Notes: a model not told the origin generated them from the sequence alone. A DNA stretch of 64,000 nt from PALSA-555 sp035468285 (GCA_035468285.1 DATISY010000067.1:1-64000), one strand, 5' to 3'; counted from the first letter of the stretch, positions 1 through 8,491 are shown. A program made the numbers and translations.

Positions 1-150
1 TGCCGGCCAGCACCCCGGCCACGAGCTCCGGCGGTTCGGGGTCGAGTGGCGTAGGGTACGGCTACTAGGACACGCCACGGGCAGTGAGACCAGCCGCGCC
101 GCCGACCCGCGCCGATCGCCCCGCGGCGCGAGGTCGGTGGCGCCGCCTGG
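1..150. other. Upstream flank, no gene seen
   Basis: GC-rich sequence ahead of the first gene. I see no convincing reading frame or hairpin. A TANNNT-like box (TAGGGT, about 52-57) lies in it, but it is too far from the next start to assign. Confidence 0.3.
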
Positions 151-1167
151 GTGTGCCCTTCCCGCAGGTCGGGAGTCGGCTGCGTTAGGTTCCTGACGTT
201 GAGAGGGCCTGAGATCCGCGTCGCGAGGCGGTGCCGGACCGTGTCGGCATGCCTCCTCGTCGCCGTCGGCCTGACCCTGGCCGCCCCGACCGTCGCCCCC
301 GCCGCGACCGGCGCGTCCCCGGCACCCCACAGCGCCGGTTGCGGTGCCGCGGTGCCGGCGAGCAACACCGTGCAGGAGATCCAGTCGGTCGGCGGCCCAC
401 GGACGTACCGGCTCGCGGTCCCACCGAACACGGGACAGCGGGCCCTGCCGTTGATCCTGAACTTCCACGGGTACGGCTCGAACGCCGGGGCGCAGGCCAT
501 CTACAGCCAGCTCGAGACGAAGGGACCCCAGCGGGGGTACGTCATCGTCACCCCGCAGGGGACGGCAACACCGGCCTTCTGGAACATCCTTCCCGGCCTC
601 GCCGCACCCGACGACGTCGCGTACACGAACGCGCTCATCGACCACACCGAGCAGACGCTGTGCATCGACCCGACCCGCGTCTACGCCACCGGAATCTCGA
701 ACGGGGCAGGCATGTCCGCGCTGCTCGGTTGCCGGATACCCGGCCGGTTGGCCGCCATCGCGCCGGTCGCGGGCGTGAACCTGGTGCGAAGCTGCCCGAC
801 CGGGACTCCGCTCCCCGTCGTCGCGTTTCACGGCACCACCGACCCGGTCGTCGGGTACCACGGGGGGCACAGCACGTTCACGCAGCTCCCGGTGCTGGAC
901 GTCCCGACGAGTGTCGCCGCCTGGGCGGCGCGGGACCGGTGTGCCGCGAAGCCGACGAAGCACCGGGTGACCCCGCACGTGGAGCTGACCGACTACACGG
1001 GGTGTCGGGCGGGCACCGCGGTCGAGCTCTACTCCGTGGTCGGCGGCGGGCACACCTGGCCGGGCGCGATCGATGTCCCGTCACTCGGGCCGACGACGCA
1101 CGAGATCGACGCCACCGATCTCATCTTGGCGTTCTTCGCCCGGCACGCCCGCCCCGGCGTCACGTAG
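151..1167 (+). CDS. Secreted PHB-depolymerase/feruloyl-esterase-like hydrolase
   Basis: Alpha/beta hydrolase of the secreted polyhydroxybutyrate-depolymerase / LpqC type, which cleaves ester bonds outside the cell. Residues about 25-52 are a hydrophobic, Ala-rich export signal. The stretch before it is long, so an internal GTG near 241 could be the true start instead of the GTG at 151. The oxyanion motif NFHGYG, the nucleophile Ser in GISNGAG, the Asp of TTDPVV and the His of GGGHTWPG form a complete triad in the family order. At 338 residues it is close to family length. It converges on the aldehyde dehydrogenase. The substrate (polyester, feruloyl ester or other) cannot be read from sequence. 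Confidence 0.8.
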   Translation: MCPSRRSGVGCVRFLTLRGPEIRVARRCRTVSACLLVAVGLTLAAPTVAPAATGASPAPHSAGCGAAVPASNTVQEIQSVGGPRTYRLAVPPNTGQRALPLILNFHGYGSNAGAQAIYSQLETKGPQRGYVIVTPQGTATPAFWNILPGLAAPDDVAYTNALIDHTEQTLCIDPTRVYATGISNGAGMSALLGCRIPGRLAAIAPVAGVNLVRSCPTGTPLPVVAFHGTTDPVVGYHGGHSTFTQLPVLDVPTSVAAWAARDRCAAKPTKHRVTPHVELTDYTGCRAGTAVELYSVVGGGHTWPGAIDVPSLGPTTHEIDATDLILAFFARHARPGVT

Positions 1168-1177
1168 CACGGGTCGA

Positions 1178-1190
1178 GCGCCTCCGGCGC
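1178..1190. terminator. Weak hairpin between convergent genes
   Basis: Five-base-pair stem GCGCC/GGCGC with a TCC loop in the 30-nt gap between two converging genes. It has no T-run and is short, so it is only a candidate bidirectional terminator. Confidence 0.3.
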
Positions 1191-1197
1191 CCGGGCG

Positions 1198-2607
1198 TCA
1201 CTCCGTCGCGGCCCCGGCCGGCTCGGATTGGCCGTTGCCGACCCAGACGGTCTTGACGTTGCAGAACGCGCGGATTCCGTGCGCCGAGAGCTCCCGCCCG
1301 TATCCGGAGGTCTTGACACCACCGAAGGGGAGCTCGGGATAGGACGTGGTCATGCCGTTGATGAACACCGCGCCGGCGTCGAGGTCGCGGATGAACCGGT
1401 TCTGCTCGGCAGGGTCGGTGGTCCAGGCGTTCGAGCCGAGCCCGTAGTCCGTGGCGTTGGCGAGGGTGATGGCGGCGTCGAGGTCAGGGACCCGGTAGAG
1501 CTGCGCGACCGGCCCGAACACCTCCTCGTGGTACATGCGCATCTCCGGGGTGATCCCGGTGATGACGGTGGGGGGGTAGTACCAGCCCGGGCCGGGTGGG
1601 CGCTCCCCGCCGCAGCGCACGGTGGCGCCGTGCTCGACGGCGTCGCGGACGAGGTCCTCGACGTCGGTGCGGCCCTGCTCCGTGGCGAGGGGCCCGATGT
1701 CGGTCCGGTCGTCCATCGGGTCACCGACGCGCAGCGCAGCCATCTGGTCGACGAACCGCTGCTCGAACTGGTCAGCCACCGCGTCGTGGACGATGAACCG
1801 CTTGGCGGAGATGCAGCTCTGCCCGTTGTTCTGGGTCCGCGAGGTCGTCGCGACCTCGGCGGCACGGTCGAGGTGCGCGGATGGCATCACGATGAACGCG
1901 TCGCTGCCCCCGAGCTCGAGGACGGTCGGTTTGATCTCGCTCCCGGCGATCGCGGCGACGGAGCGTCCCGCGGGGGCGCTCCCGGTGAGGGTCGCGGCGA
2001 CGACGCGGCCGTCGCGCAGGACCCGCTCGACCTGGTCGGATCGGATGAGCAGCGTCTGGAACGCTCCGTCCGGGAAGCCCGCCTCGGTGAACAGGTCCTG
2101 CATGAAGAGCGCGGTCTGGGGGACGTTCGAGGCGTGCTTGAGGAGCCCGACGTTGCCGGCCATCAACGCCGGCGCCGCGAAGCGCATGGCCTGCCAGAGC
2201 GGGAAGTTCCACGGCATCACCGCGAGGACGGGGCCGAGCGGCTGGTAGCGGGCGTAGGCGTGCTGCGCGTCGACGGCGTCGGCGTCGGCGGGCTCGTCGG
2301 CGAGGAACGTCTCGGCGTGCTCCGCGTAGAAGCGGCACGCGGTGGCGCACTTCGCGGTCTCGGCCTTGGCCGCGGTGAACGTCTTGCCCATCTCGGTGGT
2401 CATGACGCCAGCGACTTCGTCGCGGTCCCGGTCGAGGATCGCGGCTGCCTGGACCATCCACGCGGCGCGGTCCGCGAAGCTGGTCGACCGGAACTGGACG
2501 AATGCCCGCTGCGCCTGTTCGAGCCGGTCGTCGACCTCACGGTCCGACAGGGCGTCGAACGTCTTGACAGTCTCGCCTGTCGCAGGATTGATCGTCGCGA
2601 TCGCCAT
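1198..2607 (-). CDS. NAD(P)-dependent succinate-semialdehyde/aldehyde dehydrogenase
   Basis: Cytosolic aldehyde dehydrogenase, 469 residues. It most resembles the succinate-semialdehyde dehydrogenase branch, which oxidises succinate semialdehyde to succinate. It begins with the typical INPATGE segment. MPWNFP marks the substrate tunnel, ELGGSDAF carries the general-base Glu, and NNGQSC carries the nucleophilic Cys. EVFGPV and FGGVKTSGYGRE near the C-terminus complete the family pattern. The ATG start is followed by ordinary coding sequence. It is divergent from the csbD-like gene, with 197 nt between them. The substrate is inferred from overall similarity, and other short-chain aldehydes are possible. 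Confidence 0.88.
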   Translation of the reverse strand: MAIATINPATGETVKTFDALSDREVDDRLEQAQRAFVQFRSTSFADRAAWMVQAAAILDRDRDEVAGVMTTEMGKTFTAAKAETAKCATACRFYAEHAETFLADEPADADAVDAQHAYARYQPLGPVLAVMPWNFPLWQAMRFAAPALMAGNVGLLKHASNVPQTALFMQDLFTEAGFPDGAFQTLLIRSDQVERVLRDGRVVAATLTGSAPAGRSVAAIAGSEIKPTVLELGGSDAFIVMPSAHLDRAAEVATTSRTQNNGQSCISAKRFIVHDAVADQFEQRFVDQMAALRVGDPMDDRTDIGPLATEQGRTDVEDLVRDAVEHGATVRCGGERPPGPGWYYPPTVITGITPEMRMYHEEVFGPVAQLYRVPDLDAAITLANATDYGLGSNAWTTDPAEQNRFIRDLDAGAVFINGMTTSYPELPFGGVKTSGYGRELSAHGIRAFCNVKTVWVGNGQSEPAGAATE

Positions 2608-2804
2608 CGATGCTCCTCGCGTCGGGCCGAGTCTCTTCTTGAGTCTTGCCCGCCACGGTCGGGGCGGAACCCGACCGACCCGCGGCCAGGCTGGGGAGCG
2701 CCGGGGTGAGGCGGGGTGGGTTGGCGGCGCAGCCCGTGGGGTACAGGAGCGGCACGGCTGGGTTGTCGAAGGGACGGCCCGGCGTCACGAACGAAGGAGA
2801 TCCG

Positions 2805-2978
2805 ATGGCGACCGCACGGAATCAGGCTCGGAACACCTCGCAGTCCGCCAAGGGCAAGGTCAAGGAGACCGCCGGGCGAGCGACGGGGAACCGCAAGCTG
2901 CAGGCCAAGGGCACCACCGACCAGGCCAAGGCCAAGGTCAAGAAGACCGGCGAGAAGGTCAAGAGCAAGCTGCGATAG
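2805..2978 (+). CDS. CsbD-family small stress protein
   Basis: A 57-residue, Lys/Ala/Gln-rich protein with the CsbD signature of repeated K-G-K-x-K-E-T-x-G segments (residues about 16-30 and 38-55). CsbD proteins are abundant, probably mostly helical, stress-induced proteins of unknown biochemical role. The ATG at 2805 is chosen because GAAGGAG lies a few bases upstream and family similarity begins there. It stands alone between a divergent and a convergent neighbour. Confidence 0.85.
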   Translation: MATARNQARNTSQSAKGKVKETAGRATGNRKLQAKGTTDQAKAKVKKTGEKVKSKLR

Positions 2979-2985
2979 GACGCCG

Positions 2986-3017
2986 AGCCCGTCGCGGCCG
3001 ACGCGCCGGGACGGGCT
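2986..3017. terminator. Bidirectional hairpin terminator
   Basis: Perfect 8-bp inverted repeat AGCCCGTC / GACGGGCT separated by 16 nt. It fills the gap between the converging csbD-like gene and the amidohydrolase, and touches the stop codon of the latter. Confidence 0.55.
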
Positions 3018-4126
3018 TAGCGGCCGAAGCCGTAGAGCCGCTGGCTGTTGCCGGCCAGGATGAGCTGACGCTCGGTGGGTGGGACCCCGGAGAACGCGGC
3101 TTGGATCGTCCGCCACGACTCGGGCCAGTCGGCGCTGATGTGGGGATAGTCGTTCGACCACAGGATCCGCTCGACACCGACATGGGCGCGGTTCTGGATG
3201 CCGAACGTGTCGGTCATGAACCCGAAGTGGAAGTGGCGTTCGATGTACTCGCTCGGGTTCGCGGCGAGACCGAAGCGGCTCACCGGGTCGAGCCGGTGGT
3301 AGTTGTTGTCGATCTGCTCCTTCGCGTAGGGCACCCAGCCGAAGTCGACCTCGGCGAAGACGACGTCGAGGTCGGGGAAGCGGTCGAAGATCCCCGAGAA
3401 GATCATCTCGATCATCCGGTTCGGGGCGTCGAAGAACCGGCCGTAGCCGGGCAGCTTGGCGCTGTGCGCCGTCGGCATCCGCGCCGCGAGGCTCACATGG
3501 ATGCCGAGCGGGACCTGGCGCTCGGCGAGGCGGCCCCACACCTTGTCGTCGGTCGCGTCGGGTTGCAGCGACCCGTTCGGGTAGGTGCCCATGACGACGC
3601 CTCGCATCCCGGGCCGGTCGAGGACGCGGTCGATCTCCGCCACGGCAGGTTCCGCGCCCCAGTTCGGGAGCATGGCGAGCCCACCGAAGCGCTCCGGGGC
3701 GTACTCGACGTACTCCGCGATCCAGTCGTTGTACGCCGCGACCATCGCCGCCCGGTACTCCGGGTCCGGGTTGGCGAACACGGCTTGCGCGAGCCGCGGC
3801 GTGGGGTAGAGGACTTCGGCGTCGACGCGGTCGCGGTCCATCTCGGTGAGGCGCGCCGCGGGGTCGTGGCCCCCACGACGGATGTCCTCGAAGCGGACCC
3901 AGCCCTGCATCGCCTCCGGCTCGAGGCCGGCGCAGGCGTTCATCCCGAAGTTGATCGGGTCGGTGACCCCTTCGATGACCCAGGCGTCACCTTCGTCGAA
4001 GTGCTCGATGCGGGGAGCGCGGTCCCGGAACGCGGCCGGGACCCGGCCGGTCCAAAGGTCCGGGGGCTCGTTGACATGGCTGTCGGCTGAGATGAGCCGG
4101 TAGTGGCGTCCTGGTGCTGTCGTCAC
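3017..4126 (-). CDS. Amidohydrolase-2 family metal-dependent hydrolase/decarboxylase
   Basis: TIM-barrel hydrolase of the amidohydrolase-2 (ACMSD-like) family, 369 residues. ISADSHVNEP supplies the N-terminal metal-site D-x-H-x-x-E. His in GIHVSL, the FAEVDFGWVP strand and Asp in WSNDYPH complete the usual set. Members hydrolyse or decarboxylate aromatic or cyclic acids, but the exact substrate is unknown. The reading frame stays open far upstream. I place the start at the GTG at 4126 because family similarity begins just after it and because a divergent gene begins at 4196. The 69-nt gap to that gene must hold both promoters. Confidence 0.82.
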   Translation of the reverse strand: MTTAPGRHYRLISADSHVNEPPDLWTGRVPAAFRDRAPRIEHFDEGDAWVIEGVTDPINFGMNACAGLEPEAMQGWVRFEDIRRGGHDPAARLTEMDRDRVDAEVLYPTPRLAQAVFANPDPEYRAAMVAAYNDWIAEYVEYAPERFGGLAMLPNWGAEPAVAEIDRVLDRPGMRGVVMGTYPNGSLQPDATDDKVWGRLAERQVPLGIHVSLAARMPTAHSAKLPGYGRFFDAPNRMIEMIFSGIFDRFPDLDVVFAEVDFGWVPYAKEQIDNNYHRLDPVSRFGLAANPSEYIERHFHFGFMTDTFGIQNRAHVGVERILWSNDYPHISADWPESWRTIQAAFSGVPPTERQLILAGNSQRLYGFGR

Positions 4127-4195
4127 GGGCCGTCCCCGGTTGGCGGTCGAGGCGAGTGATCGTACCTGGATGGTCCGTAGACTCCCGCCGGCCCC

Positions 4196-5122
4196 ATGGA
4201 CGACACCAGCCGCCGTGCGTCGAGCACGTTCGTGATCTCCATCACGCCGTTCACCGCCGACGGTGCGCTCGACGAGGCTGGGCTGCGGGCCCATCTGGGT
4301 CGCCTCGCCGCGGCGGGGATCGGCGTCTACCTCGCGGGGAGCGGCAGCGGTGAGGGCTACACCCTCGACACCGGCGAGGTGGAGCGCGTCCTGGCCGTCG
4401 GCGCCGAGGTCCTCGGCGGGCGGGTCCCGGTCCGGGCGATGGGCGTCGAGCCGCGCACCGCGGCGCAGATGGTCGAGATGGCCCGGGTCGCGGCCCGGTC
4501 GGGGGTCGAGGCGATGCAGCTCTACTCGCTCGATCAGGGGCACGGGAACCGGCCGACGCGGGCCGAGCTCGACCGGTACCTCCGCACCGTGCTCGACGCG
4601 GCGACGCTGCCGGTGGTGCTGTCGACGCACCAGAGCGTCGGGTACCTCCTCGCCCCGGACCTGATCGGTGCCCTGCTCGACGACTACGACCAGGTGATCG
4701 GCGTCAACTGCTCGACACTCGACGTGTCGTACCTGCTGCGCGTCATCGAGGCGGTCGACGAGCGCGCCGACGTGCACGTCGGTGGCCCGCTGCACGCCCT
4801 CACCTGCCTCGCGCTCGGGGGCCAGGGGTACCTGAGCTCGGACGGGAACCTCGCCCCCCGCTTGTGTGTGTCGGTCATCGACGCGTACCGGTCCGGGGAC
4901 CTCGCCGCGTGTCATGCGGCGTTCCGGACCGTCATGCGGCTGTTCGCCGCGACACGCGACGCGGGCGGTGTCGCCGCGACGAAAGCCGCGCTCGACCTGC
5001 TCGGCCTGCCGGGGGGTCCACCACGGCCACCGCGTCTGCCCCTCGACGCGCCGGGCCGGGAACGGGTCCAGCGCACCATCGTCGAGGCCCTGGCTTTGGC
5101 CGAGCGCGAACACCTGACCTGA
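4196..5122 (+). CDS. DapA/NanA-family aldolase-fold protein lacking the Schiff-base lysine
   Basis: 308-residue TIM-barrel protein of the dihydrodipicolinate synthase / N-acetylneuraminate lyase superfamily: FVISITPF at the start, GSGSGEGY where the family has the G-x-x-G-E loop, then a helical C-terminus. Known members use a Lys in a G-I-K-E/D motif. Here the equivalent stretch reads VIGVNCSTLD, with Asn in place of that Lys, and the usual Tyr-Asn pair before it is LSTHQS. It may therefore be a non-aldolase or a regulatory barrel. It starts at ATG 4196, divergent from the amidohydrolase, which suggests a shared catabolic role. Confidence 0.75.
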   Translation: MDDTSRRASSTFVISITPFTADGALDEAGLRAHLGRLAAAGIGVYLAGSGSGEGYTLDTGEVERVLAVGAEVLGGRVPVRAMGVEPRTAAQMVEMARVAARSGVEAMQLYSLDQGHGNRPTRAELDRYLRTVLDAATLPVVLSTHQSVGYLLAPDLIGALLDDYDQVIGVNCSTLDVSYLLRVIEAVDERADVHVGGPLHALTCLALGGQGYLSSDGNLAPRLCVSVIDAYRSGDLAACHAAFRTVMRLFAATRDAGGVAATKAALDLLGLPGGPPRPPRLPLDAPGRERVQRTIVEALALAEREHLT

Positions 5123-5128
5123 CCACAC

Positions 5129-5163
5129 CTGACCGCGCGCCGCGTGTGGCGACGCGCGGTCAG
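5129..5163. terminator. Strong bidirectional hairpin terminator
   Basis: Perfect 11-bp inverted repeat CTGACCGCGCG / CGCGCGGTCAG around a 13-nt loop, placed exactly between two convergent genes (stops at 5122 and 5179). Confidence 0.75.
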
Positions 5164-5178
5164 GCAGGCGGGCGGGTG

Positions 5179-5553
5179 TCACATGTTGCCGTCACCGTCG
5201 TTCGGCCCACCGAAGTTGTCGCCGTCGTGGTCGCCGCCCCCGTTCTGAGGGATCGGGTTCGGCGGCGGAGGCGGTGCCATAGCCGGCGGGGGTGGCGGCG
5301 TGAACCGGCGCGGCGGAGGCGGCGGTGGGGACGGTGGCGGTGGCAGTGGTGGGGGAGGGGGTTGCGTCGTCGGCGGTGGAGGCGGCAGTGTCGTCGTGGT
5401 CGTCGTCGGCATCGTCGTGGTCGTGGCGGCCACACGGACTTGGGGACGGCTCGAGGTCGAGCCCGACGAGGCCCACACCGCACCGGCCCCAGCGACGATG
5501 ACCACTGCGGTCGCCACGCCGATGAGCCGGGTCCGCGTCGAGATGGAACGCAT
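5179..5553 (-). CDS. Secreted or membrane-anchored proline-rich protein
   Basis: 124-residue protein of unknown function. It has a basic N-terminus (MRSISTRTR) and a hydrophobic stretch at residues 10-28 (signal peptide or anchor), then a Thr-rich segment and a long polyproline region broken by Arg/Phe/Ala. The tail is Gly/Asp-rich and ends GDGNM. The ATG at 5553 is chosen because AGGAGAAGGA lies upstream and the signal sequence starts there. The polyproline rod is typical of cell-wall-spanning linkers. No catalytic motif is visible. Confidence 0.65.
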   Translation of the reverse strand: MRSISTRTRLIGVATAVVIVAGAGAVWASSGSTSSRPQVRVAATTTTMPTTTTTTLPPPPPTTQPPPPPLPPPPSPPPPPPRRFTPPPPPAMAPPPPPNPIPQNGGGDHDGDNFGGPNDGDGNM

Positions 5554-5733
5554 CAGGGATTCCTTCTCCTTTGGTTGGTGGAGTGCTTCCCCGGCGCTCG
5601 ACGGTCCTACGGATGAGCGCGTCCCGCGGATTGCGCGCAACACCGGGCCCGGGACGGGCCCTGGCGGTAACATGGGCTTGTGATCGGTACCGGCCAGTGC
5701 GCGCGCGGCGCAGGAACCAAGGAGGTGAGGCGG

Positions 5734-5802
5734 ATGCGACGACGAAGCGAACCCCCGAGTCCCAGCCGTCGTCCCGCCTGCTGCCGGTCACTGCTGCCCT
5801 AG
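5734..5802 (+). CDS. Putative 22-residue leader peptide upstream of the MgtE-N/NRAMP pair
   Basis: Short open frame preceded by an almost perfect ribosome-binding site, AAGGAGGTGA, the strongest in this part of the window. The peptide begins MRRRSEPPSPSRRP, a basic then Pro/Glu-rich sequence, and ends at a TAG 78 nt before the next gene. A hairpin follows (5825-5863). In enterobacteria, Pro/acidic leader peptides (MgtL) sense Mg2+ through ribosome instability. The placement here before a Mg2+-type regulatory gene is suggestive, but function is inferred and the ORF is very short. Confidence 0.4.
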   Translation: MRRRSEPPSPSRRPACCRSLLP

Positions 5803-5824
5803 TCGCCTCCTCGCGACGGCGGCC

Positions 5825-5863
5825 CCGGCGGCGCGGGCTCGATCTGCTCGCCCTGCCCGCCGG
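5825..5863 (+). promoter_or_regulatory. Hairpin between leader ORF and MgtE-N gene
   Basis: Outer arms CCGGCGG (5825-5831) and CCGCCGG (5857-5863), with an inner GGGC/GCCC stem (5835-5838 and 5850-5853). It ends 17 nt before the ATG of the next gene, where it could act in attenuation or mask the ribosome-binding site. Confidence 0.4.
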
Positions 5864-5880
5864 AGACCCCGGAGGCCCCC

Positions 5881-7218
5881 ATGGCCCGCCGTCCACCCTT
5901 CCCCAGCCCTGCCGCGCTGCGGTCCCGTCGCGACCGCCGCACCGAACGGCTCCTCGCCAACCGCGCCGTCCTCGACGCGCTGACCTCGGTGGCAGGTCTG
6001 GTCGGGCGGCCCGTGCGGATCACCGGCGGCGCCGAGGTCGGCCGCCTCGTCGACCTCGTCGCCCGATGGGACGGCGAGCCCTACCCGCCCATCACCGGCC
6101 TCATGGTCAAGGTCGGTCGTCGCCTCGCGTTCGTCCCGAGCGAGCAGATGGCCGACCTGGGCCGGACCGAGGTCACGCTCCGGTCCGCCACGTTCAGCCT
6201 GCGCGACTTCGAGCGCCGCCCCGGCGAAGTCCTGCTGAACGGTGACGTCCTCGACCATCAGCTCGTCGACGTCGACGGGGTCCGCGTCGTGCGCGCCTCG
6301 GACCTCTACCTCGCCCGAGTCGCCGATGGATGGCGCCTCGTCGGCGTCGACGTCGGCTTCCCGTCGCTGCTGCGCCGCCTCGGGCCCCGCCGGTGGCGGG
6401 CGCGCCCGACACCGGAACGGGTGATCGACTGGGCCGCGATCCAGCCCTTCGGGGTCGACCCCGGCCCGTTACGCCTCCAAGGCGAGAACCAGACGTTGGC
6501 CCGGCTCCGGCCGGGCGAGCTCGCCGACCTCCTCGAGGAGCTGGGTCGACCCGAGCGGACCGAGCTCCTCGAGCGGCTCGGCCCCGACTCCGCGGCCGAC
6601 GCGCTCGAGGAGATGGAAGCCGACGAGCTGCGCACCCTGCTCCGTGACCTGCCGCGGCAACGGGCGGCGGAGCTGATCGGCGCGATGGAGCCCGACGAGG
6701 CCGCCGACGCGCTGCGGGACCTCGACCCCGACGAGCTCGACGAGGTCCTCACCGCGATGAAGCCGACGGTGGCGATGAAGCTGCGCCCGCTGCTCGCCTA
6801 CCCGGAGAGCAGCGCCGGCGGGCTCATGACCACCCGGCTCCTCCTCGCGCACCGCCGGGACCGGGTCCGCGCCGTCCGGGAGCGGCTCCCTGCCGCGACC
6901 GACGAGCGCGGCGACCTCGACGGGGTCGTGGTCGTCGACGACGGCGGCCGGCTCCTCGACGACCTGCGCCTCGTCGACCTGCTCCTCGCCGGCGACGACG
7001 ACGTCCTCGAGGAGCTCGTCGAGTCGTCAGAGCCGGTCACGGTCCACAGCGACGCGCCGCTCGACGAGGTCGTCGACCGGCTCATCGACTCGCGTCGCAC
7101 GTCGGTGATCGTCACCGACGACGACCACCACCCCATCGGTCGCATCCTCGCCGACGACGTCATCGACGCCCTCGTCCCGGCCCGCGGTCGTCACCGCGTC
7201 CATGTCCGCTTCCCATGA
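5881..7218 (+). CDS. PRC-barrel / MgtE N-terminal / CBS-domain protein without a membrane domain
   Basis: 445-residue soluble protein. Residues about 35-165 look like two PRC-barrel-type beta modules. About 195-300 is an MgtE N-domain helical superhelix with repeated L-x-x-L-x-P-x-x-x-A-D and DLDPDE motifs. About 305-440 carries a CBS pair (V-V-V-D-D-x-G and HHPIGRIL). Full MgtE channels add five membrane helices after the CBS pair. Here the protein stops, and the NRAMP gene follows with a 4-nt ATGA overlap. In MgtE the N and CBS domains sense Mg2+, so this is probably a cation-sensing partner or regulator of the carrier. Confidence 0.8.
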   Translation: MARRPPFPSPAALRSRRDRRTERLLANRAVLDALTSVAGLVGRPVRITGGAEVGRLVDLVARWDGEPYPPITGLMVKVGRRLAFVPSEQMADLGRTEVTLRSATFSLRDFERRPGEVLLNGDVLDHQLVDVDGVRVVRASDLYLARVADGWRLVGVDVGFPSLLRRLGPRRWRARPTPERVIDWAAIQPFGVDPGPLRLQGENQTLARLRPGELADLLEELGRPERTELLERLGPDSAADALEEMEADELRTLLRDLPRQRAAELIGAMEPDEAADALRDLDPDELDEVLTAMKPTVAMKLRPLLAYPESSAGGLMTTRLLLAHRRDRVRAVRERLPAATDERGDLDGVVVVDDGGRLLDDLRLVDLLLAGDDDVLEELVESSEPVTVHSDAPLDEVVDRLIDSRRTSVIVTDDDHHPIGRILADDVIDALVPARGRHRVHVRFP

Positions 7219-8471
7219 ACCGGCCCTTCCCCCGGATGGCGCCCCGGCGCCGGGCCGTCTGGCTCTTCGCCGCCCTGGGGCCGGGTGTCATCGCCGCGAA
7301 CGCCGGCAACGACGCGGGTGGGATCGCGACGTACGCGTCGGCGGGCTCCCAGTTCGTCTACCGGATGCTGTTCCTGATGGTCCTGGTCACGGTGGCGCTC
7401 GTCGTCGTCCAGGAGATGTCGGCCCGGCTCGGCGCGTACACCGGGGAGGGCCTCGTCTCGCTGATCCGGGAGCAGTTCTCGCTCCGGACCGCGACCGTCG
7501 CCGTCGTCTGCCTCGTCGTCGCGAACCTCGGGCTCGTCGTGTCAGAGTTCGCCGGGATCGGCGCCGCGTTCGAGATCTTCGGGGTGTCTCGCTACATCGC
7601 GGTGCCGTTGGCCGCGGTCGGGATCTGGGCCGTCGTGGTCCTCGGCTCCTACCGGTACGCGGAACGGGTGTTCCTGCTGCTGTCGGTGGCGTTCCTCGCG
7701 TACCCGATCTCGCTGTTCCTCGGACACCCCGACTGGGGCCAAGTCGCGACGAACACCTTGTGGCCGCACTTCCTGGCCAGCCACGACTTCATCGTCCTCG
7801 CGGTCGCGCTCGTCGGCACCACCATCACCCCGTACATGCAGCTGTACCAGGCGGCCGCGGTCGTCGACCGCGGCATCGGGCCCGACGACTACCCCCGGGA
7901 ACGGCTCGACAGCGTCGGCGGGGCGATCTTCGCCAACCTCATCAGCATGTGCATCATCATCGCCACCGCGGCCGCGATCGGCGGGACCGGCGCGCTCACG
8001 TCGGCCGACCAAGCGGCCCGGGCCCTCGAGCCCGTCGCCGGAGCGAGCGCGGCGATGCTCTTCGCCGTCGGGCTGCTCGGCGCGTCGGCTCTCGCCGCGG
8101 CGGTGGTGCCGCTCTCGACGGCGTACGCGCTGGCCGAGGCGGTCGGGGCGGAACGGTCGGTGTCGCGGCACTTCCGTGAGGCGAAGCTGTTCCTCGGGCT
8201 CTTCACCGGCCAGGTCGTGCTCGGCGCCGCGGTGGCGCTGATCCCCGGGAACCTGATCAACCTGCTCCTCAACACCCAGATCCTGAACGGGCTGATCACC
8301 CCGGTGATCCTGGTGTTCATCCTCATCCTCGCCAATCGGCGCACGGTGCTCGGCGACGCGGTGAACTCGCCCCGGTTCCGGGCCGTCGCGACGATCTCGG
8401 TGATCGGCGTCAGCGTGCTGGCGACCGTGGTCGTCGCCCAGACCGTCGGCGGTTGGCTCGGGATGGCCTAG
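7215..8471 (+). CDS. NRAMP (SLC11)-family divalent metal transporter
   Basis: 418-residue inner-membrane carrier with about eleven hydrophobic helices. Helix 1 reads GPGVIAANAGNDAGG, where canonical Mn2+/Fe2+ NRAMPs have a D-P-G-N unwound segment. The helix-6 region is GTTITPYMQLYQ, without the usual metal-binding Met. These changes fit the divergent NRAMP-related branch that includes Mg2+ carriers, so the transported ion is uncertain. Translation is coupled to the upstream MgtE-N/CBS gene (ATGA overlap), which argues for joint function in Mg2+ or Mn2+ homeostasis. Confidence 0.85.
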   Translation: MNRPFPRMAPRRRAVWLFAALGPGVIAANAGNDAGGIATYASAGSQFVYRMLFLMVLVTVALVVVQEMSARLGAYTGEGLVSLIREQFSLRTATVAVVCLVVANLGLVVSEFAGIGAAFEIFGVSRYIAVPLAAVGIWAVVVLGSYRYAERVFLLLSVAFLAYPISLFLGHPDWGQVATNTLWPHFLASHDFIVLAVALVGTTITPYMQLYQAAAVVDRGIGPDDYPRERLDSVGGAIFANLISMCIIIATAAAIGGTGALTSADQAARALEPVAGASAAMLFAVGLLGASALAAAVVPLSTAYALAEAVGAERSVSRHFREAKLFLGLFTGQVVLGAAVALIPGNLINLLLNTQILNGLITPVILVFILILANRRTVLGDAVNSPRFRAVATISVIGVSVLATVVVAQTVGGWLGMA

Positions 8472-8491
8472 CGGCGCCGGCCAGGGATCGG

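Noticed and set aside
4127..5182. Upstream extension of the amidohydrolase frame
   Set aside because: The extra 350 residues are Arg/Ala-rich shadow of the divergent DapA-like gene. Family similarity starts at 4126.
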